The notes under the pieces: generated by a model
What the model was told of the DNA's origin: nothing
What the model saw: only the letters and a program-made list of their open reading frames with translations
The model's database searches: none
In this document: one piece after another, positions 36,364 to 43,905 of the stretch
Layout: each line of letters opens with the position of its first letter
Position numbering within the stretch: the first letter of the stretch is position 1
Translations under genes and position numbers: made by a program
Source: Bodo saltans
Lineage: Eukaryota > Euglenozoa > Kinetoplastea > Eubodonida > Bodonidae
DNA length: 43,905 bases
Assembly: GCA_001460835.1 (NCBI GenBank)
Contig: CYKH01000140.1
Span: 1-43,905 of the forward strand
Direction: 5' to 3'

Positions 36364-37005
36364 ATGGGTCGCCGTCCTTCCCACTGCTACCGCTTCTGCA
36401 AGAACAAGCCATACCCGAAGTCCCGCTTCTGCCGTGGTGTCCCGGATCCCAAGATCCGCAACTTCGACATTGGAAAGCGTAAGGCCGACGTTGATGAGTT
36501 CCCCGTCACCCTGCACGTTGTTTCCCGCGAGCTCGAGCAGATCTCCTCCGAGGCTCTTGAGGCCGCCCGTATTCAGGCCAACAAGTACATGGTGAAGAAG
36601 GCCAACAAGGAAGTCTTCCACATGCGCATCCGCGCCCACCCCTTCCACGTGTGCCGCATCAACAAGATGCTTTCCTGCGCTGGTGCTGATCGTCTCCAGA
36701 CTGGTATGCGCCAGTCCTACGGTAAGCCCTACGGCGTCTGCGCCCGTGTCCGCATTGGCCAGATTCTGCTCTCCATGCGCACCAAGGACGTCTACGTCCC
36801 CCAGGTCCAGGAGGCCCTCCGCCGCGCCAAGATGAAGTTCCCCGGCCGCCAGATCGTCGTGATGTCCAAGTACTGGGGCTTCACTGATATCCTCCGCACC
36901 GAGTACGAGGGCCTCAAGGCCGCCGGCAAGCTCGAGAACCGCGGTATCCACGCCAAGGTGATCGCCGGCAAGGGTATCATCAACCACAAGAACCTCCTCG
37001 CTTAA
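36364..37005 (+). CDS. RPL10: 60S ribosomal protein L10 (uL16)
   Basis: A 213-residue protein, full length for the eukaryotic L10/QM family. It begins [20 protein letters not shown], the near-invariant eukaryotic N-terminus, and contains [34 protein letters not shown] and the P-site loop region [11 protein letters not shown]. uL16 sits near the peptidyl-transferase centre of the large subunit and is one of the last proteins added. Codons end mostly in C or G, far more than in the neighbouring genes, as expected for a highly expressed protein. The bias also creates a long open frame on the opposite strand, which is not a gene. The upstream non-ATG extension is excluded by the splice acceptor. 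Confidence 0.98.
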   Translation: MGRRPSHCYRFCKNKPYPKSRFCRGVPDPKIRNFDIGKRKADVDEFPVTLHVVSRELEQISSEALEAARIQANKYMVKKANKEVFHMRIRAHPFHVCRINKMLSCAGADRLQTGMRQSYGKPYGVCARVRIGQILLSMRTKDVYVPQVQEALRRAKMKFPGRQIVVMSKYWGFTDILRTEYEGLKAAGKLENRGIHAKVIAGKGIINHKNLLA

Positions 37006-37309
37006 AAGCAAGCAGAGAACGGAGCTCACCACAACAATGAAACAATACGTTTTCTGTTGATATTTATGTGCAAAACACAACACAAACAAACATACCACGA
37101 ATCATTAACTTGCATGACAAAAAGATGTGTCGTCCTTTCATGTCAAGAATGCTCTTTTTTTTTGGTTATGATGGTGCTGCTGTTTGAGCGAAGGGGATAT
37201 TTTATCATGAGTACCGGTAGCTGTCCAATCCATCAAGTACGCTGAGAAAAAGATACCAGCGACATTTGCGGCCAACATTAACACACACACAGATACATAC
37301 TCTCGCAGC

Positions 37310-40060
37310 ATGCCGGATCCGTTACAGCAATTGCCCTGTCATCTTTCCGCGACTGTATTGTGCCTTTGTGTCGTCGTGCTGCTGCAAACAGCCGCCGCTG
37401 CTGGTACAGATTCTGACGGCGTGTTTTCTTTCAATGTGTGCACAGGAGCTGCGCCTCTATTACCTAAAAGTAACTGCACGACAAACACAACACGTTCGCC
37501 CAGCAACACATCTGCGCCTGCGGCTGCGGTGTGGTACAACATGAGTGGTAGCACGACGATCCTTCGTCCGATGGACAACAACGTCGTCCCGTTGCCCCCA
37601 CTGCTCCGAGGATCATTTGGTTTGTCGTTCTTGTCCTCACCCTTCGCGAAGGCGGCACACATCGCAACAATCGTCGCGGCGAGGGGTGTCGATAGTATTG
37701 TGAGCGAGCTGAGCAACAGTTCTGCCATCCCGTTGTTCGTTGGAGAATACGGACTCGTTGCACTGCAGCCCCTTACGCCTTGGAACCAGCAGGCGTTCTA
37801 CACGCAGGCAGTCTTCGGCCTTGGTGACCTTTCATGGAGTCTCGATGGTAATGTGTCCTTTGCAACTGTGTCAGTACCCGTCGGTCACCCGATCACCACC
37901 GCCACAACGACGATCAGCGGTGATGCGACTGCAAGTCACAACAGAACGCTCGTCGTTGAATTTCACCTGCGGAATGCTTTTTCTTCTTCCACAACTGAAG
38001 CTGTGGATGAGACAAACTGCACGGTTGCGGTCCAACTTCAAATGGATCTTCTCGGGCAGCGAATGCGGACGGTTGTCAAACAATTGAGCTTCTGTGCCGT
38101 AGGAACACTGCCCCCCGTGACGCCAATGAACATTGCAGGGCTGATGTTTGATCAAACATCTAGTGTGAATCTCGTGATGTCCATCCCCACATCCGCATTA
38201 CCAATTCAAGCAGAACCCACCATCGTGACTTCTTCCTCTGCTCCTCCTGACGATCTTGACAACAAGAGCACCTCTAGAACAACTCAACAGGAAACTTCAC
38301 TTCATTTGGCAAATGCGTTGGTGTTGGATTTGGTTCGTGACGACGATGCACTGAACCACTGCCTTTCGTTGACTTCTTCGTGTCGCAGCTGTGTGCTTTC
38401 ATTTCCACTGAAGTGTGTGTTTTTGATGAATGTGAATGGTGGTATTTGTGTTCCGCACTTAGGCAACCCAAGTCAATTCGAATTGAGCGCTTCGAATGTG
38501 CTTTTCACGGTAAATGTGTGTGTGAACACAACCGTCACTGGTCCCTGCTTCGATGATCGTAACACAAGAATGTACTGCACTGCTCAACAAACACCAACCA
38601 CAGCCGATCTCATCCGCTCGTTAGAACACGTCAATAACACATCGATGAAGATTCTGAACGACAACAATAATAATGATGTTGCGGATCAAGGGTTTGTGTT
38701 TCCAATTTCGAGCAATCCACAGCTGGTGGGCTCCGTCACCGGTAAGCCTCCTGGTCTGTACACACAACAAGTAGACGCACTAGGGCACCCAACCCAGCGT
38801 GTTATGAACGTCACGCTGACCTACGACAGCAGCCGAGTGGCGTATCTACGATGGGTGGACGCCTCGAATTCATCAATCGTGTTCGCACAATTGCAACTCC
38901 CCCTCCCACGCTCTATGATGCTGCAAGTGCCATTTTCATCAGGGCCGAATGTCACCACTGGAGCGAGTCGTATCCGAACCGAAGTCAACAGGATGAGCAT
39001 CTGGTGCCAACCTCCTCACCTCCTAGAGACCGGCTGCAACGTGAGCGTGATTTCATTCCTTCCGTGGTATGCGATCAACGTATCCTCTGCACTGCTGCGC
39101 TACATCGTTCGCGTGGAGTACTTCTCATCCAGTGGGGTTGTCGGGGTGCATGTTGTTGGTATGCCAAACGTGTACATCTTGCAGCAACCAACTGTGGTGA
39201 TGATGACTGTGCCTTTTGACAGCAGCCCAGAAACGAGTTATCTTCTGATGCAGTCATCCCCGTGGTTTAGCGCGACTCCCAACCGTTCTACTTTCTTTGT
39301 GCCTAAATATTCGTGTCTGGTAGCCTGTGTGCATGGAACCTGTGCGTTAGGGGGACAGAGTTGCGTCTGTGAGAATGCCACCCAGTGGACTGGAGCAGCG
39401 TGCGACATACCTGTTGGTGTGTATCAAGCAGCAACTGTATCATCATCGTCGTCTTCCGCTGGGGTTCTGGCAGAGTGCCCTGTGTGTGGTGGCAAGGGTA
39501 GCTGCTCTTGGAACGGTACTTGCGCATGCCAGCTAGGATTTTATGGCCCTCGTTGTCAGCTGCAATGTGCCAACATCGTGAGCTCTCCTGCATGCGACGA
39601 TGTTGCGAGTGGGAGTGCTGTCACTTGCCACGGATGCGCGTGTTTTGTGGGAACTGCATGGAATTTCACAGAACTCTCCTGCACAACATTATTACCGTCT
39701 TGCAACTTCTCGTCTACTTCTGGTGCGCTGGTTTCGAACGCTTCATGCCGGGATGCTCCACCTGCGACCAATACGTTGCCTCCACGAGGAGGGGTTCCTA
39801 CGCCTGCAGGAGGAGGAGTGAGTATCACCAGTACCATATCAGCACCCTGGACGAAACTGTACGCTCTCGCCGCGATGCTTGGGCTATGCTTGGCAGCGGT
39901 GGTGTTGTCTATGGTGTTTCAAGTGATCACCTTTCGTAACAGACTGCAGCAGCATGGGTCGAGATTTGTGACAACGCGTCGTCGTCGCGCTGACGATACG
40001 ATGAACTCTCCCACGGAAAGCATCCGGCACCTGTTGCCTCCACCGCAGCTCATGCCTTGA
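37310..40060 (+). CDS. Type I membrane glycoprotein with EGF-like repeats
   Basis: 916 residues. A signal peptide (CHLSATVLCLCVVVLLQTAAAA) is followed by a large ectodomain with many NxS/T sequons and paired Cys, family not recognised. Near the membrane are EGF-like modules: residues about 669-700 (CVHGTC then CVCENATQWTGAACD) and about 722-749 (CPVCGGKGSCSWNGTCACQL then GFYGPRC), with a third partial Cys cluster. A Ser/Thr/Pro/Gly stalk leads to one membrane helix at about 850-875 and a basic cytoplasmic tail of about 40 residues. The layout suggests a surface adhesion or receptor protein. The ATG at 37310 gives the signal peptide directly. The 37006-37309 gap holds a T9 run with AG near 37187 as a candidate acceptor. 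Confidence 0.78.
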   Translation: MPDPLQQLPCHLSATVLCLCVVVLLQTAAAAGTDSDGVFSFNVCTGAAPLLPKSNCTTNTTRSPSNTSAPAAAVWYNMSGSTTILRPMDNNVVPLPPLLRGSFGLSFLSSPFAKAAHIATIVAARGVDSIVSELSNSSAIPLFVGEYGLVALQPLTPWNQQAFYTQAVFGLGDLSWSLDGNVSFATVSVPVGHPITTATTTISGDATASHNRTLVVEFHLRNAFSSSTTEAVDETNCTVAVQLQMDLLGQRMRTVVKQLSFCAVGTLPPVTPMNIAGLMFDQTSSVNLVMSIPTSALPIQAEPTIVTSSSAPPDDLDNKSTSRTTQQETSLHLANALVLDLVRDDDALNHCLSLTSSCRSCVLSFPLKCVFLMNVNGGICVPHLGNPSQFELSASNVLFTVNVCVNTTVTGPCFDDRNTRMYCTAQQTPTTADLIRSLEHVNNTSMKILNDNNNNDVADQGFVFPISSNPQLVGSVTGKPPGLYTQQVDALGHPTQRVMNVTLTYDSSRVAYLRWVDASNSSIVFAQLQLPLPRSMMLQVPFSSGPNVTTGASRIRTEVNRMSIWCQPPHLLETGCNVSVISFLPWYAINVSSALLRYIVRVEYFSSSGVVGVHVVGMPNVYILQQPTVVMMTVPFDSSPETSYLLMQSSPWFSATPNRSTFFVPKYSCLVACVHGTCALGGQSCVCENATQWTGAACDIPVGVYQAATVSSSSSSAGVLAECPVCGGKGSCSWNGTCACQLGFYGPRCQLQCANIVSSPACDDVASGSAVTCHGCACFVGTAWNFTELSCTTLLPSCNFSSTSGALVSNASCRDAPPATNTLPPRGGVPTPAGGGVSITSTISAPWTKLYALAAMLGLCLAAVVLSMVFQVITFRNRLQQHGSRFVTTRRRRADDTMNSPTESIRHLLPPPQLMP

Positions 40061-40246
40061 CGTTTGACAACAAGGAAATAGTCGAGTCTTCATCTCGAAT
40101 ATTTCTCAAGATGTACACGCGCTAACCGTTAACGGTATCCCTCAAACAAAAATAATGAGCTTCTTTGAGCGCTCCGGCAAGCCACATGAAAAAAAAGTAG
40201 ATGTTGGTTTCTCCATTGATACTTTCATGTTCGTGACTCGCTTGGA

Positions 40247-40275
40247 GCACACTTTCTTGCCCCTCGATTGATCAG
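40247..40275 (+). promoter_or_regulatory. Trans-splice acceptor of LRR gene D
   Basis: CACTTTCTTGCCCCTCGATTGATCAG with AG at 40274-40275, 16 nt before the first ATG at 40292. Confidence 0.5.
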
Positions 40276-40291
40276 CTGTGAGCTCGTGTTG

Positions 40292-40837
40292 ATGAAAAAA
40301 ATGGCTACTTTATTAGCTAACGATAACCTTCTGCGCCTGCGTCGTCGTCGCTGCACCCTTCAACGCTGCCTCGAATTGGTGCTAGGCCAAAGCGACCACG
40401 ACGTAACCGATGTCACTTGGGAGCTCATTGCTCGTATAAAATGCTGCCAACGACTTGACTTCATGAAAGCCACGCGCTACTGCACCAGCGAGGCAGGTGT
40501 GATTCACATCACTACGATGCAACATCTCACACAGCTCCGACTCAACTGCACACAACTGACGGATGTTGGTTGTGAATACATTGGTCAAGGATTGCCCCAA
40601 CTGACAGGGCTTCGACTTAGGCGGTGCTCCATCACCGGCGCAGGGGTTGCCGCATTGCCGCATTGCGTGCGGGGGTTAACATCATTAGATTTCGCGATGT
40701 GCAGGGAAGTTGACGACGCAGCGTGCTCCCTTCACATCGCTCGATGCCTTCATGACCTTGTGGAACTGAGAGAATATATCGTCCTGCACGTCCATCACGG
40801 ATGCTGGTGTTCGGTCGATACTAAAGTCTCTGCGTAA
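40292..40837 (+). pseudogene. Cysteine-containing LRR gene D, first part
   Basis: The ATG at 40292 (or 40301) opens a protein of the AMN1/F-box-associated LRR type, with repeats such as LTQLRLNCTQLTDVGCEYI and LTGLRLRRCSITGAGVAAL. No signal peptide is seen, so it should be intracellular, unlike genes A and B. The LRR pattern holds to about 40768 (LVELRE). From there the repeat pattern continues in another frame while this one runs to a stop at 40837 without LRR character. Confidence 0.6.
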
Positions 40838-41606
40838 ACTGCAGCGTCTTGATATCTCCGGCTGCCGCGTAGGTGATGACTTTTTGCCTGCAGTGAAGCT
40901 TTCTCTGAGGTTGCAGCAGCAACAGATCCGACCTCAGTTGCGCGAGCTGCAGATGAAGTACTGCGTTGCTATATCCGACCGTGCACTTGAGCGCATTGCA
41001 ATTCTTTTACCAAATCTGCGAACCCTTTGTCTGGCCTCATGCAAGCGCATTTCCGATGAAGGTATTGAATACTTGGGAAGTCAAAGGAGGAGGAGGCTAC
41101 CGCACCTGCAGACATTGGATCTGAGCCACTGCGAAAGGATCACGAACGGCGGCGCTTGTTCCCTCCTTGAAGAACATGATCGTGGAGATGATAATGATAA
41201 TGATAATGATAATGATGATGATGACGATAGAACTGCTAAATCATCACCACAGTTACAATCATTGTCACTCTCTGCGTGCACCCAAATCAGCAGACTCAGT
41301 GCCCTGCGTTGTTCATCTTCGTGCTCGTCGATAGTGTCTCTTGTTCTTTCCGATTGTATCGACATCACAGATGAGTGTCTTTGCGATCTTACGTTACTTT
41401 CCCAACTCAGACAGCTGCGGCTGGATGGCTGCACTAGAATTACAGACGCTGGGTTTTGTCATCTCATTCCATTCCTGCTCTGCTTATGTGACCTCGACCT
41501 CACGGGATGCCTGTTGCTGACAGATGCTAGTGTCGTGGCGATCTCGCTCTCTTGTCTTGTCACATTGCAACCTCGTGACAGATGCGAGTGTCGTTGCCTT
41601 GAGTGA
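40770..41606 (+). pseudogene. Cysteine-containing LRR gene D, middle part
   Basis: This frame resumes the LRRs at 40773 (NISSCTSITDAGVRSILKSL) and carries at least seven more, for example LRELQMKYCVAISDRALERI and LRQLRLDGCTRITDAGFCHL. A Asp/Asn run coded by GATAAT repeats interrupts one repeat. The pattern fades after TDASVVAISLS near 41550 and the frame stops at 41606, while LRR sequence resumes in a third frame. Cys-containing LRR proteins often serve as substrate receptors of SCF ubiquitin ligases, but no F-box is evident. Confidence 0.6.
41187..41226. repeat. GATAAT/GAT microsatellite inside LRR gene D
   Basis: Four GATAAT units followed by GAT units code for an Asp-Asn run in an LRR loop. 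The unit is a multiple of three, so length change would not break the frame. Confidence 0.9.
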
Positions 41607-41856
41607 TTCCTTGTCGGTTTTAGAATCTCAACAGCTGATCGATTGCTTGGGGATTACAGATGCGGCGCTTCACTACGTGGCATCTACAAGAGAAGGAACG
41701 AACACGCCAAAAGATTGCTCGTTCTCTGAAAGGAGCAGCAGCACACTTCGGCTGCCGCTGCTCAAGTGTTTAGATGTGACACAATGCTCGAACGAAACTC
41801 GTGAGGGGGTCTTGGCGGTTCGTGGGTCGCACCCTCTTGCTATCGTGTGGGGGTGA
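41551..41856 (+). pseudogene. Cysteine-containing LRR gene D, last part
   Basis: The frame from 41551 reads LVLSHCNLVTDASVVALSDS and LIDCLGITDAALHYVAS, then LLKCLDVTQCSNETREGVLA, ending at a TGA at 41854-41856. It completes gene D. The last 82 bases lie in the first copy of the 360-bp duplication and so recur at 42140-42221 without the rest of the gene. Confidence 0.55.
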
Positions 41857-42499
41857 GGCAATGGAGAGCGGAATTAGGTACCTGGTACTGTATTGTATCT
41901 TTTTGGTCCAAAAATGTGAATTAGTTTTTCTTGTATTTGCCCCTCATCTTCTAATAAGTGGGTACTATATTCTGAGCCCCCCTTTATTTAAGTTGCCCTT
42001 AAACTGTGTCCGTTGTGTGGTTGTGTCGAAAGAAGAGAAGATACACAAAAAAATTATACACCCAACAAGCGCAACCAACAGTGATAAAAACGACGAGATA
42101 GAAACCAATTCAGCGAAAGGCAAACAAAAACAACGTTCTTGTGACACAATGCTCGAACGAAACTCGTGAGGGGGTCTTGGCGGTTCGTGGGTCGCACCCT
42201 CTTGCTATCGTGTGGGGGTGAGGCAATGGAGAGCGGAATTAGGTACCTGGTACTGTATTGTATCTTTTTGGTCCAAAAATGTGAATTAGTTTTTCTTGTA
42301 TTTGCCCCTCATCTTCTAATAAGTGGGTACTATATTCTGAGCCCCCCTTTATTTAAGTTGCCCTTAAACTGTGTCCGTTGTGTGGTTGTGTCGAAAGAAG
42401 AGAAGATACACAAAAAAATTATACACCCAACAAGCGCAACCAACAGTGATAAAAACGACGAGATAGAAACCAATTCAGCGAAAGGCAAACAAAAACAAC
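41775..42499 (+). repeat. 360-bp exact direct duplication spanning an intergenic region
   Basis: Bases 41775-42134 recur at 42140-42499, identical as far as I can see by eye, separated by five bases (GTTCT) at 42135-42139. The unit covers the 3' end of gene D, its 3' UTR, the intergenic splice signals and most of the leader of the next gene. The duplicated copy explains most of the 41857-42542 gap. Confidence 0.95.
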
Positions 42500-42542
42500 T
42501 CAACAACACCAGCATCATCAACACAAACACACACGCATCCCA

Positions 42543-43905
42543 ATGATCAACATCAATGTGGCCCCACTGGCGTTTCTCGCCATCGTCGCCACGTTCTGCT
42601 GTCTGATGCTGGTTGCCACCACCGACGCTGCACTGCAACGCCCCTCCGTGATAAAGTTTGGCATGTACCACAACATGATCGACTCCTTCCTTCAGTTCGA
42701 CGGCACCCAAATGTATGTGGGCGCCAAAGCCGCGGAGAAGGAGATCAATGCTTTGAATCTCATCGACGGCGTGACGATTCAGATTGATTACATCCCTGCG
42801 CCGTCGTTTGCCACGTCAGATTCGATCATTACCCAAACTGCGTTGAACTTCACCAGTGATCCGCAATACTTTGGAAGTGTTTGCTCCGACTGGGGCAGCA
42901 GCGAGACACTGTCCGCAGTCGGCAAAGCATTCCACAACAGTACCTTCCCGATGATCGGTGCACGTCAGCTTGCCGACTCTGCGTTTGACAACGATTCCCG
43001 CTTTGACTTGTCCCTCGCCCAACCTGCGTCGACGGAGTTCTTGATGATGCTGCACCACGCCATGAACACAGAATCTGCTCGCTGCACCTCCTTCGCCATC
43101 ATGACACGATTTTTCTCCTCCACAGGACATATTGCGACAACACTTGCGCTGCTTGGGTTCCCTGCCGTCTACATCGACCTTGGCTTGAATGCTTTTGCCG
43201 ACCCGAATACAACGGACGTGCTTGACCGATGGTTCGCTGGTACAAGCGATACGGGCTACTACCCCCCTCAGTGCGGCATGTTCTTCAGTGTCGCCAGTGA
43301 TGCGCATTCCGTGCTTGACGCGATGTACAACGACACTCGGTTCAACATGTCGAAGATGACGTTTTACGCGGCTGGCTTAGCGTCGGAGGGCATCTGGAAC
43401 TCTACCGTGTGGAACTCTACTGCGCCGTACCGCAATGTGAAGACCATCACGAACTTCCCTCTTGTGGATAGTACCGTCAATCCACTTGCGATTCGCTTCC
43501 GCGCCGCACAAGCCGACTACCTTGCGACAGTGAACATGAGCGATGTCCCTGCTGAGATGAAGCAAGTTCCCTTTGTTACCATTCCCAATCTCCCTGCACT
43601 AGAGGGGTACCTTGCAGTCCGCTGGATTGCAGACATTCTTTCCATGATGCCGTCCATCAACCAAACGTTATTCCTCAACAGTGTGTACACACGTCGATTC
43701 TACTGGGAGGACGACACGGCGCTTGGCCCCATGATCGATCGTTGCTTGGTGGACTCCTCTACCGATCTGCCGTGTTTCTGCAACGCAGGCCTTTCGACGC
43801 TGCGGGTGGGCAGCATGAACCTTGCCACTGGCCTTCCTACGTTAGACAAAAACGACGCCAGTCTGTCAACCATCTCTCTGCCTCTGAGCACGTGCTACTT
43901 AACCC
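42543..43905 (+). CDS. Receptor ectodomain, periplasmic-binding-protein-like (partial), candidate receptor-type adenylate cyclase
   Basis: Open from the ATG at 42543 to the window end (454 codons), so the C-terminus is missing. A signal peptide (LAFLAIVATFCCLMLVATTDA) precedes a domain with type I periplasmic-binding-protein features: VIKFGMYHNMIDSFLQFDGT, YVGAKAAEKEINA, then a TFYAAGL strand, FPLVDSTVNP and LPALEGYLAVRWIADILSM near residue 350. NxS/T sequons are frequent. This order, with a late 'EGYLAxR' helix, resembles the extracellular region of trypanosomatid receptor-type adenylate cyclases (ESAG4/GRESAG4) and of ANF-type receptors. A membrane helix and catalytic domain should follow outside the window. 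Without them the cyclase identity is an inference. Confidence 0.7.
   Translation, partial: MININVAPLAFLAIVATFCCLMLVATTDAALQRPSVIKFGMYHNMIDSFLQFDGTQMYVGAKAAEKEINALNLIDGVTIQIDYIPAPSFATSDSIITQTALNFTSDPQYFGSVCSDWGSSETLSAVGKAFHNSTFPMIGARQLADSAFDNDSRFDLSLAQPASTEFLMMLHHAMNTESARCTSFAIMTRFFSSTGHIATTLALLGFPAVYIDLGLNAFADPNTTDVLDRWFAGTSDTGYYPPQCGMFFSVASDAHSVLDAMYNDTRFNMSKMTFYAAGLASEGIWNSTVWNSTAPYRNVKTITNFPLVDSTVNPLAIRFRAAQADYLATVNMSDVPAEMKQVPFVTIPNLPALEGYLAVRWIADILSMMPSINQTLFLNSVYTRRFYWEDDTALGPMIDRCLVDSSTDLPCFCNAGLSTLRVGSMNLATGLPTLDKNDASLSTISLPLSTCYLT

Noticed and set aside
36304-37098. A 264-codon open frame on the - strand over L10
   Set aside because: It mirrors the L10 coding region; the G/C-ending codons of L10 remove stops from the opposite strand. 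L10 itself is certain.
40125-40136. A perfect 12-bp palindrome, ACCGTTAACGGT
   Set aside because: A palindrome of this length is expected occasionally by chance in 44 kb, and nothing around it suggests a protein site or terminator.
1-43905. Transposons, retroelements, CRISPR arrays or viral genes
   Set aside because: No reverse transcriptase, transposase, integrase or capsid motif, no terminal repeats and no spaced short repeats were seen; the direct repeats found are single tandem duplications.

Overview
The window looks like a directional gene cluster from a kinetoplastid nuclear genome, most likely a free-living bodonid such as Bodo saltans. Every credible gene is on the + strand, none needs an intron, ATG starts predominate, and the gaps between genes carry pyrimidine tracts followed by AG, the signature of spliced-leader trans-splicing. 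A paraflagellar-rod-family protein (4981-6726) points to Euglenozoa, and the GP46/PSA-like leucine-rich-repeat (LRR) surface proteins point to kinetoplastids. The species is inferred, not shown.

Layout. 1-4711: the tail of a surface-protein gene, then a low-complexity gene split by a 166-bp tandem duplication. 4981-15942: an intact housekeeping block with a paraflagellar-rod-like coiled coil, an LPLAT acyltransferase, a COPI-associated four-helix membrane protein, the rRNA-processing factor RRP36, a CLC chloride/proton exchanger with CBS domains, an unknown protein and an acidic nuclear-type protein. 16366-28201: an accessory region with two paralogous genes (A and B) that encode plant-type LRR ectodomains, a Ser/Thr stalk and a multi-helix membrane domain, followed by a secreted or membrane protein (C). 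All three are frame-broken and A contains a 300-N gap. 28974-37005: a SIS-domain protein of the MurQ/glucokinase-regulator type, two low-complexity proteins with CxxC knuckles and ribosomal protein L10. 37310-43905: an EGF-containing type I membrane protein, a broken cysteine-containing LRR gene (D), and the ligand-binding ectodomain of a receptor that runs off the window and may be a receptor-type adenylate cyclase.

Two themes stand out. First, the cell-surface genes form a sensory or recognition set: LRR plus about eight membrane helices, EGF plus one helix, and a periplasmic-binding-protein-like ectodomain. A and B share short near-identical patches in otherwise diverged sequence, which suggests gene conversion. 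Second, breaks fall almost only in accessory and surface genes, and three direct duplications (166, 176 and 365 bp period) each differ by very few bases between copies. These may be real young duplications and pseudogenes, or contig-joining errors; the sequence alone cannot decide. No tRNA, rRNA, CRISPR array or recognisable mobile element was found.
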